A stretch of DNA of 64,000 nt from Suillus spraguei. Taxonomy: Eukaryota > Basidiomycota > Agaricomycetes > Boletales > Suillaceae. The DNA is taken from the NCBI GenBank assembly GCA_016800925.1, contig JABCPU010000046.1:62001-126000 (forward strand), written 5' to 3'. Position 1 is the first letter of the stretch, and each line of letters starts with the position of its first letter. Of this stretch, positions 22,123 to 35,347 are shown piece after piece. Position numbers and translations under genes: made by a program. The notes beneath the pieces are model-generated. The model made no database searches and was not told where the DNA came from. It saw only the letters and a list, made by a program, of their open reading frames with translations.

Positions 22123-23881
22123 TCATTCATCCCTATCTTGGATTTCATCCGGCAAGTGTGACCCTAGCCACCTCAATACACCTGCCAGCATAATCAAGAC
22201 GATATATACTGCATTCCCGTTGAGAATATTGTGTTCCTTTGAGAATGCAAAGAGCGAAGTTCCAAATGCAGGTCCAATAACACGAGCCATAGACGCGGAT
22301 GTTTGACCAAGACCATTGACAGCGCCAAGGACATTCTTTGTAGGGGCAGAGGCCGTGATAAACATGAATACAGTCCCTATAATCAAAGAGGCTTAGTTTC
22401 AATGACAGGACGGGTTTCGTCGTGGCACGCACCGTATGCCATATCCCATACGACCATTAGCACCAGTTGGCTTATTAATGCAAATGCGATCGTGTAATCA
22501 ACCATCCCCCTTGTGTGTATAAGCCACGACATGACCGGAAACATGAGCACAGCTGGCGTGAAGCACGACACGGACACAGTGAAGAGGCGCTTTGGACCGA
22601 CCCAATCGACAATTTTAGCAAGGAACAATGCCTGGAAGATACCATTCGCCATTGCAAAGATCGCCATGCACAAGCCAATACGAGAAGGAGTGAGACCGAG
22701 GCCGCCAAGATAGGTAGGTGTAGAAAAGAACAGCGGCAAAAGAGCCATGACAGCAATATCAAGCAAGGCAAGCATGGCGTAGTTTGCAATTGGAATAACA
22801 ATGGTAGGTACGAGCAGAGACCGCACGGGCATGGTAGATGTTCGTGAAAGACCTTCTCCATTATCACTGTCGGCACCTAGAGTTGCTGTCAACTTCGGTC
22901 GACGCTTGGTCGATAATGTCTGCAGATCGTGAGTAACGTTATGTGATGACTCAGATGGGATATAAAACTTACTTCTTCTAAGAAAAATAACAGGACGAAA
23001 AATCCTAGGACAAGCCCACAAGCAGACACTGCACAAGGTAAAAAATATGGGTATTTGTTCCAAAATGGATGAACAAATAATCTGGGCCAGTTATCTTGTG
23101 GACGCGCAAGCGTCCCGCCTATCAAAGGACTGGTATGCAGATTTAATTGTGGTGATTCAGATACTAGTCAATAATTGTACTTACCCAATAAAGCCCCCGA
23201 TGCACCACATTATTGGAACCAAGGCAAATCCCTGAGCCATATTTGTAGAGTCCGTCAATTCGCCCACCATAGTCTTCATTACTGAAACATTGCCGTTCAG
23301 TACACCGCACATGCAGCGACTAGAAAACAAAGTAAGGATTTATTTCATCTCTTCAGCTGAAGCCATACCTAATTACGAGGCCCCAGAACGTCGTCGAGAG
23401 ACCGAAACATAGCATCGAGATGCAAGTTCCCGATAGTCCCACTAGTAACACTGGCTTACGTCCAACACGGTCGGACAACCGACTCCATCTCAGCACTGTC
23501 AATGTCTGTGCGACGAAAAACAGAGATTCCTGTCAATCGTATCCGATAGTATGAGGAAATCATTGTTCTCGTAACTCATAATCTCGGTACCTACAATGAT
23601 TCCTGCATAATATCCTACGGCCGCATCGTCACCTCCAGTGATGTCAAGTTCTCTGATAAGCTGAGAATAAAAAATGAAGAAAAGATGCAAAACTCATTGT
23701 GAAATCATCGCACCTGGTTGATGTACGGAAATATGGACATTGAAGCGACAGGTTCAACAAGTTGCAATACCATAAGTATGCCTATCTGGAGTTTTGGAAG
23801 AGGTGTTTTAGGCTTTTTTGAGGCCCCTGCTGTGACCAGAGGTGTGGTCTCGTTTATTATACGAGAATTTGAGGTGTCCAT
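22123..23881 (-). CDS. Major facilitator superfamily transporter (paralogue 1)
   Basis: Polytopic membrane transporter. Exons: ATG 23881 (MDTSNSRIINETTPL, then KTPLPKLQIGILMVLQLVEP, TM1), LIRELDITGGDDAAVGYYAG, then a TM2-3 loop with motif A-like RLSDRVGRKPVLLVG, GVLNGNVSVMKTMVGELTD, GGTLARPQDNW, and a cytosolic loop rich in Thr/Ser/Arg. The C-terminal six helices begin VRSLLVPTIVIPIANYAML, include ITASAPTKNVLGAVNGLGQT, and the protein ends LPDEIQDRDE at 22123. All exon joints keep the frame. It is close to the transporter at 42325-44092 in every exon. The family looks like DHA1-type/ZIFL-like MFS; the substrate cannot be told from sequence. Confidence 0.88.
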
Positions 23882-24647
23882 TCTACTCAGCCTTGCAAGT
23901 CCAACTTGAGAGGAGGTGGAGCGAACGGGTATTTATGGCCTGTCGTGGTTGATCATGAGTTGGAATTTTTGTGCTTGAAATCATATGTCAAAGGAGAGAC
24001 TCCGATCAGAAGGTACCGTGTAACAGTCATTAGTAGTAACAGCTCTTTGAGACAGGAAATTTATTTTTGGTCGTCATTGTGTTATAATTGTTTCTAGTGG
24101 CTCAAATTTATTTTTCTAACCAAAGTAGCCTATCTCTAGAATACACACCTAAATTTTCAAAGAAAAATATGCGACAGTTCGAGCTCAACGTCCGAAACAG
24201 TGAGGGGACCCGTTTTTCGGCAAATGTCACTCTGAGACACCTGACTGATCAGGTAATTTTGTTATCAATCGCTATCACTAGCCGACAAACATTGCTTTGC
24301 TACACATATTATAACACATGTTCTGAATAGCTAGAACTGTTATCTATGTCTCTCTGATTTACTGTTATTGTGCAATGTGGAATACAATTAAATTGTCTAA
24401 ATTTAGGGTTTTGTAGTAAAGATACGCGTCTCGGTATAATCAACATATTCCATGGGGCAAGATAAATATTATCTAAATGCGCACAAGCAATTTTGAGAGA
24501 AGAAAACGTGCTGTGTGAGGCATCAATGAACCGTAGTGTCTCAATGAGCCGTTGATGACTGTATGTCTAATTATAGTCTATGTTTGTCAAGAGCGTTGGA
24601 AATAAACAACCGTCACTAACCTCGTCTCCGTCGGTCTCGCTTTCCTC
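23882..24647. other. Shared upstream region of MFS 1 and EMC5
   Basis: Divergent promoter interval. AT-rich around 24300-24500; no gene recognised. Confidence 0.4.
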
Positions 24648-25185
24648 ATGATTGGGCAGTTATTCCTTACCTTGGCTACCCTCGCGCTTCTCCACGGTAT
24701 GAATATCCTTTTTGATATCTCACTCTACTCAAGTTGCTCCATAGCCGCATATTCCACATATGAACGTGAGCATCAAAGCTTAGAGCCCGAGGCAGCCAGA
24801 ATTTGAGTCTAGGGCTAAATTCACTTGCAGATTTGTCACTTTTGAAGGCTTTGGGAAAGCCTGAAGGGTCATTACCTCTAGATGTAAGTCGACTCATCAC
24901 CTCCAGCAAAGTACAAATAATAGTGTGGAGTAGATTGTGTATGAGAGCATTCTCGCGCTCATTCTTGGGCTGCTTGGAGCATCCTTGAGTGCACCACCAT
25001 TGAAAGACATCACTTGGGCAAGTGAGATGAAGAAGCGGTGGGTGATATCTCGAATGTTGACCTACTCGCTGGAACACTGCTTTCTTTTTAGGTCAATCGA
25101 CGGAATGGATTCTCGGCTAGGCTTCGCACACTACAAGTCTCGCGGAAAGTTTTTGTTTGCGAGTCCGCATGATGGTAAATTATAA
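24648..25185 (+). CDS. EMC5: ER membrane protein complex subunit 5 (EMC5/MMGT family)
   Basis: Small two-helix subunit of the EMC insertase, which inserts tail-anchored and polytopic proteins into the ER membrane. Five short exons: MIGQLFLTLATLALLH (TM1); AAYSTYE; HLSLLKALGKPEGSLPLD; IVYESILALILGLLGASL (TM2) running on to PPLKDITWASEMKKR; SIDGMDSRLGFAHYKSRG and FLFASPHDGKL. Introns obey GT-AG and each joint keeps the frame, for example the split His codon C^AT before LSLLK. The order signal-like TM1, conserved ALGKPEGSLPLD loop, TM2 and short cytosolic tail is that of EMC5, and the length (about 105 residues) fits. It ends only 77 bp from the convergent RED gene. Single exons are too short to show as long open frames, so the gene is easily missed. 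Confidence 0.85.
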
Positions 25186-25262
25186 AGTATTTGTCTATCG
25201 ATTGTTCACCATATACATGAAAAATGTTGCACGGGGTACATAACACAACATTGCAACCCGCC

Positions 25263-26723
25263 TTAGTCGTCATCATCCCCGCCAGATTTCTTCTTGTTTT
25301 TCCGTTTTTCTTTTCGGGCTTTCCTCTTATCCTCCTTTTCGGCAGCAGCATCCATCGCAAGAAAATCACGGATTGAGGGTAATGCAGATGATTCTAATGG
25401 TTTGAGACGCAAAGATTCGCCTTCCTCTTCATCCACTTGAGGTGTATGGTTTGATGGTGGTAGCTGAGGCACAGCGCTCTCCGTGGCCGCTGGTGGTTGT
25501 ATTGATCCTTCATCATTATGTTCATCTCCAAACCATCCTCTAGAATGAGTGCGTTCGGATGAAGGATGTAAATCATCGATACGATTCTCTGATTCGGTCT
25601 TGTGAGCAGGATCTAAGCCATCATCATCGCTGTCATCACCCCCAGAAAAGCCTTCGTAGTCACCAGCCCCCGCAAAAATATCCATGTCGTCGTTGAGTGG
25701 AGATGGAGGCCTTTGGTCGACCTGTGAGAATACTTCGGCAGCAGAAATTGGCGCTACCGCTGGACGCTTAGCTTCTGGGTGAGGGATGGCGTTGGCTGGC
25801 TCAGATGAACCCGAAGTTCCATCCACCTTCCTTTTCTTCCCCTTCTTGTCACGACTTGCGCTATCTTCCTTGCTGCGCTTTTTGGTACCCTTGTCATCTT
25901 TCTGCATTCCTATTGGCTTGAAACCAATTGGTTTGAATTTCCCTGCCTTCTTTGCTTTCTCAAGATCGTGGGCCCCATCTTGGAGATGCTCCGCAGTAGT
26001 ATCGAAGGTTTGCGAGCTCTCACCGTTCCTTTTGGCCTTTAGCTCCCGGATGATGTCTTCGCGAGTCCTCTTCTTATGTGTCGTGAGTTCCGAAGAGGCT
26101 TCAATAAAAGCCTGCTCAAGGGTATCATCATCTTCGGTAGAAGCAGCTGCCCGAGCTTTGTTCTGCTCTAGTAGAGAGACGTCTAGACCCTTCACTAAAA
26201 TTGTATGTTCGCTGTCTCCGCCAAGATACTGGCGCTGCTCGTCGACCTGAGGAATATCAGTAAAAACACATGAATACATGGAATAGCACTCACAGTATCT
26301 TTATCGTCATTTGCAGTTCGCTGTTCGAAAACTTCAAGAACAGCTTCGACCTACACTCATTATTAGTAGTATCCTAAGCACAGGACAAGGATAGATGTAC
26401 CTGAGCATAGTCACTTTTCCCACCATCGCGTCTCTCCGCGGCCCTATCACGGTATTTAGATTCAGTCTTCTTCACTTTGCGTGGCTTGAACGTGGGCGCA
26501 GATGATGTCGAGGCTTTCCTGTTAATTTATTTACTATACACATTTAAACTCAAGATACTGGACATGCTGCTTCAATAGAGATGCTCCCTGAGCTCCTTTA
26601 AGTTGCCGCGACGGAGTCACGCCAGGTACTCGAGGTATCTGAAGAAGTTGCCTGAAAGAATCCTGTATTAGGTATCAGATATATGTAAGCTTGATAGGTT
26701 ATCTATTAACCAACCTGATCCAT
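25263..26723 (-). CDS. RED: RED/IK-like spliceosomal protein
   Basis: RED (IK) joins the precatalytic spliceosome together with SMU1. The first exon is MDQ (ATG 26723). Later exons give SFRQLLQIPRVPGVTPSRQL, FKPRKVKKTESKYRDRAAER followed by RDGGKSDYAQ, VEAVLEVFEQRT, and the large last exon from VDEQRQYLGGDSEHTILVKG. YRDRAxERR and LGGDxEHTxLVKGLD are the hallmark RED N-terminal motifs. The remainder is charged and disordered, with Lys-rich nuclear-localisation-like stretches (TKKRSKEDSASRDKKGKKRK), a tandem KPIGFKPIGM, acidic patches and a Lys/Asp tail. It is nuclear by inference. It converges on EMC5 with a 77-bp gap. Confidence 0.85.
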
Positions 26724-27326
26724 AGCAAGGAGGAAGGCGTTTTAACTAGCTTTTAGGTTTGTTTTCGAGTTTGACTCCGAAGTGGTAATGTAGGCGTTGT
26801 TTGCACATATTAGAATCAGAGGCCCGTGTTCGCCGGTTACAAGCGCTTACTAATAATTAGTACATTCCAGGCTGGTCAATTTTAAAAATACCGACAACTC
26901 GTGAGTACCTGTCGCTCATTGTCGACCGTCTCCAGACTTTCTTTTTTTTCTGTTCGGAACGGGAGTTAGGAGGATAAGTGCCACTACCTGGTATTGCCAT
27001 TACTTGAATTTTGGAGGGTTCTAAACAATTTAGAAGGAACCTAGGCCTCGCTCCAGACAAGTAGAGTGACCACCTTGGGCTTAAACACCGTGTCCATTTC
27101 TGTTTCGAAGGCTCAGTGGAAGCAGCCTGGATTTGCCGCTTTCATCGACTTAGTCATTTGGCATGTTTGTTGCTGTACTGGGACTCTTGGCACCCCCTGA
27201 TCTGATTTAGATTAAAGCGGAGGTGGGCATCTTATGCTCATCCTGGGTCTCTGCGCGTTTCGTCCCACAACTCGTGTTTATCATAAGCTCTTCAGCTTTT
27301 CTTCACGCTTAACTCACACAAGAAGC
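26724..27326. other. Divergent promoter region between RED and POP
   Basis: No separate gene recognised. Contains an in-frame upstream ATG for POP at 27234. Confidence 0.5.
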
Positions 27327-30300
27327 ATGATCACTCCCTGGATTCCTAACCGATACCCAAAAGCTCGTCGGTCCGACCATGTCGACGTCTACAAGAGCGA
27401 AAAACGGGGTGAAGTTCGCATTTCTGATCCATATCAATGGCTCGAGCAACAGTCCGAGGAGACTAATCAATGGACCACGGCGCAAGATCAATTTACTAGA
27501 TCTTACTTGGATAAAAATCCTGCTCGAACCAAACTAGAGCAGGAGATCAGGGCAAATACCGATTATGCCAAGGTTGGTTATCATGATAGTTGGCTGTTTT
27601 TTATTCTCACTTTTTTCAAGTTTTCTGCACCGTCGCTCAAGTATGATGGTCGTTGGTACTGGTACTACAATAGCGGTCTCCAGCCTCAGTCAGGTGGGTT
27701 GAAACACTGAACCTGTTACATCCAAAATATATAGTTTTACAGTGATTTTCCGTTCCAAGGACGCTAATCTCCCCAACGGGTCGGGGGAGGAGGGGGCAGG
27801 CGGAGAAGTTTACTTTGATGTAAGAGTCGAAATGCCCGTCTACTTTATCGGATTCGAGTAATGACACATGACTACACAGCCCAATTTGTTGTCCACTGAC
27901 GGCACTGCGGCCCTCTCTGTAACGGCATTCTCTCGCTCTGGCGAATACTTCGCCTATGGCATCTCGTTGTCGGTGCGTGAATATACTATGCCATTCGGGA
28001 CAGGACATTAATTTTCAACTCATTCTAGGGAAGCGATTTTTATACGGTTTATGTGCGCCGTACAAGCGAACCTTTCGCCGCAATTGATGGGGAACTTTAC
28101 GATCACCATGCCAAAAGGCTTGCGGAGGAGATTCGTTTCGTGAAATTCTCGTCTATCACTTGGACTCATGATTCCAAAGGATTTTTCTACCAGGTGAGTT
28201 CTGGTTAATTTCCGTTCTTGTACCTAACCCCGAAGGTACCCTCCCCAGCGATTTCCAAGCAGAGAGTCTCATGGTCTTGCAACGGAGGACAAAGCTGGCA
28301 CGGAAACCACAGATGATAAGGATGCTATGCTCTACTACCACAGAATCGGAACTCCACAATGTTCGAACTATCCACATTTGGTTGTATCCCTGCTCTCTTG
28401 ACTAATACCAGCACTCAGCGCAAGACACCCTAGTCATGAAAGATGCCGAACACCCCGAATGGATGTGGGGTGCCTCAGTTTCGGAGGTAGATGGGAGATA
28501 TCTGTTTCTCGATATCGTCCAAGACACTGGAAAGGTCTGGGCTCATCTCTTATCCTACCTTACCGAATTACTTAAGCATTTGGGCCTAGAAAAACATGCT
28601 GTGGGTGGCCGATTTGCAAGAGAATGAAATTGGCCAGAATATGAAATGGGACAAGATTGTAAACGAGTTCGAATCGGAATACACGGTGTCAGTGGTTGTC
28701 ATTAATCTTTGATGGAAATTACTTGACCTGCTGACGCCACATGCCATTCTCCCATCAGCATTGCGAATGACGGAACTAAACTATACCTACGGACAAATGA
28801 GAACGCACCTCAATATCAAGTTATCACAATCGACCTCGCAGACCCATCGCGCCAGCACAAGGTCCTCATACCAGAAGCCAAAGATGCATACTTGGACGAC
28901 GTTACTGCTGTTGGAGATGATAAACTGGCCGTTGTATACAAGCGCAATGTAAGAGGAACTCTTCCGCACGCTCCATATTGTGGAAGCTGACATCGCGGAT
29001 GACTGCAGGTCATCGATGAATTATATCTCTACTCGACAGACGGCAAACAACTTACTCGGCTTGCTCCAGATTTCGTTGGCTCCACAGAAGTCAGCGGTCG
29101 CCGAGCACAGTCGCACTTTTTCGCGTTTCTGACTGGGTTTACCAATCCTGGGATTGTAGCACGATACAATTTGGATGAACCAGGTGAAGACAAACGCTGG
29201 AGTATATACCGGTCAACAATAATGAAGGGGTTGGTACCGGATGAGTTCAGCGCTGAGCAAGTTTGGTACGAGAGCAAGGATGGTACGAAGGTACCCATGT
29301 TCATCGTGAAGCACAAGTCAACCAAGTCTGATGGAACTGCGCCTGCTATTCAATACGGTAAGATGTCATCGTCTGTTTAATCAGTACCTGACACTCTAGA
29401 ACAGGTTATGGTGGCTTTAGTATATCACTTAGCCCCTCGTTCAGTCCCACCATCTTGACTTTGATCAAGGCATACGGTGCTGTATATGCTTTGCCCAATA
29501 TTCGCGGAGGAGGCGAGTTTGGCGAGGAATGGCATCTTGCTGGCACAAAAGAACGGAAGGTACAAAATTTGCCTTCTGCTGAGGACTATGTCTAATGTTG
29601 CCATAGATCAACGTCTTCAATGACTTCATTGCTGCTACGTGAGTATAGTTCTCTAGCCATCGCAAGCTTGACAACTCACGTGTGCAGTGAGTATCTTGTT
29701 AAAAACAAGATCGCTGCTCCCGGTAAGGTTGCCATCAATGGTGGATCTAATGGAGGCAGGTTACTCTACCCGCTTGTTTATAATGATTCTCAATCATGAT
29801 TGCAGGATTACTCGTGGCCGCTTGCGTGAACATCGCCCCAGAGGGCACGTTTGGGGCGGCCGTGGCCGAAGTTGGTGTGCTTGACCTCCTGAAGGTGAGG
29901 GTGTTTTTGGTAGTATTAATCCCTGCTCATTCATAACTCTTGTAGTTTGCTGATTTCACAATCGGTAAGAGTACATTATATTGCAGAGTTTGACGTCGAT
30001 TTTATGCCCTGGTCTTCAGGCAAAGCATGGACATCTGACTACGGAAATCCACATGACTCACATGACTTTGATTTCATCTATCCCATCTCACCCCTCCATA
30101 ATGTCCCAACGGATAAGAACCTACCTCCTCTGTTGCTTATGACTGCTGATCGTGCGTCGTCTTGTCTGAATTTGAATTTCGGCTGATCAAGCTATGTCAG
30201 ATGATGACCGAGTTGTCCCCCTTCACTCGTTCAAACATGCTGCGACGTTGCAACACACGCTTGCCCATAATCCTCACCCCCTTCTTATTCGCATCGACAA

Positions 30301-30459
30301 AAAAGCGGGACACGGTGCAGGTAAGGCTACCGAGAAGAGGTGCGTGCTTGTTCTTCTGGGAAGTCTAAACATCTGAGATAGCGGTATTACAGGATCCAAG
30401 ATGCGGCAGACAGGTGGGGTTTCGTGGCCCAGTCTCTCGGACTAGAGTGGCAAGATTGA
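27327..30459 (+). CDS. POP: Prolyl oligopeptidase (peptidase family S9A)
   Basis: Cytosolic serine peptidase cleaving short peptides after proline; an N-terminal seven-blade propeller gates a C-terminal alpha/beta hydrolase. About 18 short exons. Recognisable parts include [17 protein letters not shown] and [16 protein letters not shown] (N-terminus), [39 protein letters not shown] and the propeller exons. Then the catalytic domain: [36 protein letters not shown] (nucleophile Ser, about 29750), [14 protein letters not shown] (catalytic Asp, about 30200) and KKAGHGAGK (catalytic His, about 30310), ending SLGLEWQD. All three triad residues are present. ATG 27327 gives the usual N-terminus. An in-frame ATG at 27234 would add an Arg/Ser-rich leader that could target mitochondria. 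Some mushrooms have a second, macrocycle-forming POP; sequence alone does not separate the two, and no precursor-peptide gene was seen nearby. Confidence 0.93.
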
Positions 30460-30847
30460 TGCTGTCCAGCAAGGGCAATGGTGTAATACACGGCGATGAG
30501 CTCATAGATACCTTTACACCATATCATCAAGAAACCGAATTTTATTTTTATTGTGTGCAGTATTCGGTACTGCTATCCAGCTCCGCGGTAGTCCCCTGGA
30601 AGATCTGCGCCGGGAGAAACTCCGCTAGTGTTGTAGTCCTGAACAACCTTGTGAAAAAAAGCATGTATAAAATCTGCAATCAGCGCCGTAGCCTTCTCAT
30701 GCTGACATTCAAACGTTTGGAACGTAATGTTATTATGGGCGGTGGTCAGGTTTGGATCTTCGGGGGAATTTCTGTCTTGAGAACCCGGTTTGACTTTTGC
30801 TTTGGGATCGGAGCTGGCAAAGAAAACACGTCAGTGTGATGACCTCA

Positions 30848-31543
<696 letters not shown>

Positions 31544-31792
31544 GATCTTCGGGAATTAGAAAGTCGAAGCAGTCTTCAAGTTCAAGTTGGTCCATGACAA
31601 GTTTCGTCTCTCGGAATCAATAACATAAGCTTCGCTGAGTTTAAATTTAGTCATCATGTGATTCATGTATTCGCCGGCTACTTACTAACACTCATACTAC
31701 TACTTATCCCACCAACGTTGCCGCTCAACCTGGAGCGCAGGAGGCTGCGCAATATCTTGTGAAGCACCGAGGTATATTCGAAGTGGCATTTC

Positions 31793-34082
31793 TTGGGTGG
31801 GATCAGTCTGATTTTTATTGTTATCGTTCCCAAGTTCCTTGCCTGCAAAGCTCAAATGCTCTCCGCTCCACTCCTCAACCAAGAAAAAGTGTCTGGCACA
31901 ACGAACTATAAGACACCACACTCGGTACGCCATGGGGCGCAGGACAATGGTCCCATAGTAATGACTACCCGCATGGAAGACGGTAGATTTACTACAACAG
32001 AAGGCACACTACACGTTTCGAAGCCATTCCGGTCAAGATCGACGAAGAAGGTTCGCGCAATGATCACATTTGAACCCAGGAAGACGCACTTTGACACCAC
32101 GAATGAAGCATCGGGCACCAATGAATTCCGAGTTCGTCTCCCGCGTTTCGGGTGTGTACGGTGGAGACTAATACATTACTGATAAGGGTTTCTTCACGCT
32201 TTTCTGGATGTCATTGTTTCTGTTCACAGTACAGACCTATGTCAGTAGTGTCGAAGCTAACGGTTATGCTCTGACGTTCGCCTTCGCGACAATGTTTTCG
32301 CGGCACGCAGTCACGTTAGCATTAAGTGACTTGCTCCTGGTTTCCACCACGATTTTATGTGTTCCGTTCGCCAAGGCCATTAGCAAGGGCTGGATCAGCT
32401 ACTATTGGACAGGCGCCATCCTACAACACGTATTCCAGACATGTGTGCTGTTCATAACAGTCACGTGGACATTTCATAGGTACGCGCCATGCCATCTCTC
32501 TGACTTGTATATTGACCGCTGAACACCCCCAGGCAATGGCCCTGGGTCCAATCCGGCTTTCTTACTCTCCACTCGCTTGTGCGCCTATCATTGAATACTA
32601 TAAGTGCTTTACTAAGTGCGAGGAATCAAGGTCATGATCATGAAGATGTACTCTTACATTTCCGTAAACGGCTACCTCCAGAGCATTTCTAGGCGCTCGA
32701 ATGACGTTCTCGCAGAGCTCAATCGTGCTACAGCCTGTATTGGAGGATTGGAGCAGGCATTGCGTGACGCAACGTCGAAGAGGGCGCAGGCACAGGCGGC
32801 TTCAGCCGAGACTCCAGTTACCGATGTCATATCAACGTCACCGATGGAAACGTGCACCCCTGACGCGGAGGGAGTATTGCTGAAGTCGTATACAGACGTG
32901 AAGACAGCTGCTGCGCTGAGGCAACGGCTTGCTGCTATTTCCAATGGTTCGGATGAGAATACGGAGTCTGAACATGGTCCGGTTAATGGAAGTGGGTGTG
33001 GAAGTAATGTTGAGGTCGCAAGTGTCCTTTCATACCACCCGGATGAGCTCGTCGCAGGTCTAGCAAAGGAATTCCTGGACTTGGACTCAGAGCTAGTGAG
33101 TGCGGGCCCGGAACAAGTGCGTTGGCCCGACAACGTCACTTACCGAAATTTTGCGGTCTACCAACTGATCCCGACATTGGTGTACGAGCTCGAATACCCA
33201 AGAACCGACAGGTACGTTGCAATCCACTTCAGTACTACAACGTGAACTGATAAGGAGCTGCAGAATACGACCGACGTACATTTTTGAAAAGACGATTGCG
33301 TTCATGGGTTCATTTGCGCTGCTGTATACAGTTGTGGAGTGTTTCATCATACCGCTCACCCCTACGCCGGATCAATCATTCTTCCGCTCCCTCCTTGACC
33401 TTGCATTACCGTTCATGATTGCCTTTTTGCTTCTATTTTATATTATATTTGGTGAGTGTTGAGCTGGTGCTGATATGGTGTTGAACTGACTGACACCCAA
33501 GAATGCATATGTAATGGGTTCGCTGAGCTTTCCTAGTAAGGTTATAGCGCTTGTCACCTTCTGAGATGGCTGAGATATCCTTTGTAGCTTTGCCGATCGC
33601 CTGTTCTATGAAGACTGGGTGAGACGTTTTGGGGACCTAGCTGTATCCCGGGTGACTCAACGATAACTTTATATAGTGGAACTCCACCTCTTGGGAGGAG
33701 TTCTCACGCAAATGGAACAAACCGGTGCATAGTTTCCTTCTTCGGCACGTGTACGCTTCGACACGTGCCTCGTACGGCCTATCGCGCACCACAGCGATGT
33801 TCGTCACATTCTTTCTCAGCGCCATGGCACATGAATTAGTCATGGCCATTGTAACGAAGAAGATTCGGTGAGATATCTTGTTTCTTTTTTTCATTTTCAT
33901 CATGATACTGATCAATGGAATGCAGCATGTACCTGTTCCTGATGCAACTCGTGCAGATTCCATTGATCTTGGTGTCCAGGGCGCCAGTGATCCAGCGCAA
34001 CAAGCTCATGGGGAACGTGGTGTTTTGGGTGGGACTTTATGCTGGCTTCCCACTGCTTTGTGTTGCATATGTTGCATATTAA
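31793..34082 (+). CDS. ARE2: Sterol O-acyltransferase (ACAT/ARE, MBOAT family)
   Basis: ER membrane enzyme esterifying ergosterol with fatty acids for storage in lipid droplets. Exons in order: FEPRKTHFDTTNEASGTNEF and GFFTLFWMSLFLFTVQTY (first helices); SKGWISYYWTGAILQHVFQT; MKMYSYISVNGYLQ; a variable hydrophilic loop (residues encoded at 32700-33100); VTYRNFAVYQLIPTLVYELE with YPRTDR^IRPTYIFEKT; the active-site loop FYEDWWNS (FYxDWWN motif, about 33605); FLSAMAHELVMA with the catalytic His (about 33830); C-terminal helices ending LLCVAYVAY. Introns are 45-60 bp. The start is uncertain: ATG 31793 gives a hydrophobic leader, ATG 31961 (MTTRMEDGRFTT) looks more like a fungal ARE N-terminus. 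Confidence 0.9.
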
Positions 34083-35347
34083 GGATGTGACTTAGAAGGA
34101 GATGAATCCATACACGATTAGAAGGATCATCTGGAGTTATCATGACAGATTCTTTCGCTACCCTAAATTATGTACTCAGATGTAATTAATATCAAGTATG
34201 CAGCACGTTGTGAACTCTGATAACAACATTCGATAAGCTGTCTTGAGTGAACGAGTCGAGGGTATGTGCGCAGACTTATTCTTCTCTTCGCAGTGTGGAA
34301 GTTACCTGAGATATGCTGAATATGGCAAGTTACTCAGCGGCGCCCGCGTGCAGACAAAAGTCCTGCTATCGATAGCCGCTTCCGCTATCAATGGCAATGC
34401 ACTAGCGGAAATAGTATGCGCAGTGACTGATCATTGATATCGCGCACGATGCGGCTATAGCATAGGCACGTAGGAAATTATTGTGAATCGTTGATAATTA
34501 ATTGCAGTGATCTCCAAGACGTGGCATAGTCGGGACGATTTATGTCGTAGTTGCCTTCTGCATAAGCGTAGTCGAAGCTTCGTCATCATACACGGCAATG
34601 GAAGTACTATCATCTTTTAGTACAATAAGTAGTCATATTCAATTGTATCGTTCCATACTTCTAACAGCTAAGGACTCATTGACGTACTTATGTATGAGAA
34701 GGAGCGGCTTATCATCATTTCCAAGAACCAAGAAAAGAAACGTGTTTGTTGTGCTTGTTCCGTTTGGGTAACCTCAAGCATGCATGCTGAAATACTAAGT
34801 CGGACTAAATCTTCGCACTCTAGTAATGAAGTGACCATGCCAGCATGTCGTTGCCAGTATTAAATTTCTCCGAGTTCCTGTGCCCCCACGGCGACTCATC
34901 GGTCAACCCACAATCGAAAGGTACGACTGTCCAGTTTTTGCGACCATGAGTCGAATTCAGTGTCACAGGTCACCGGTCACCGGCTCAGTGCCATCCCATG
35001 GCTGTGTTGTTATACAGATAGCTAGGGTTTTGCTGTGTTCTTGTCACTGTCGTAAACTGAGTGACTTCGGAAACCGAACAACGTACAAGCGCTGTGCAGG
35101 GCCCAGACACATTATGAAAAAAAAAGTAACGAGAGTCCGGAGCGAACCATGAGCCACTGCACTTTGAAAGAAACGCATGAGGCTGAGAGTTGCACATGGA
35201 GAATTCGCCCTCCGGGAAGGGGTGAGATCGCAGTAGATAAGCAGGCGGCGCTAGGGGCTCATCATAGGTGATACGTTTGTAATTACGAGACCCGTGGTAG
35301 ATCGGGGCAACGAAGTTGACACAGCCCTTCCGGTCTTGTGACCCTTA
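34083..35347. other. Intergenic, no gene seen
   Basis: About 1.26 kb between the acyltransferase stop and the TIR element. Open frames are short and lack known motifs on either strand. Confidence 0.5.

Noticed and set aside
30414..30839. 141-codon plus-strand ORF after POP
   Set aside because: Overlaps the POP last exon in another frame; probably 3' UTR.
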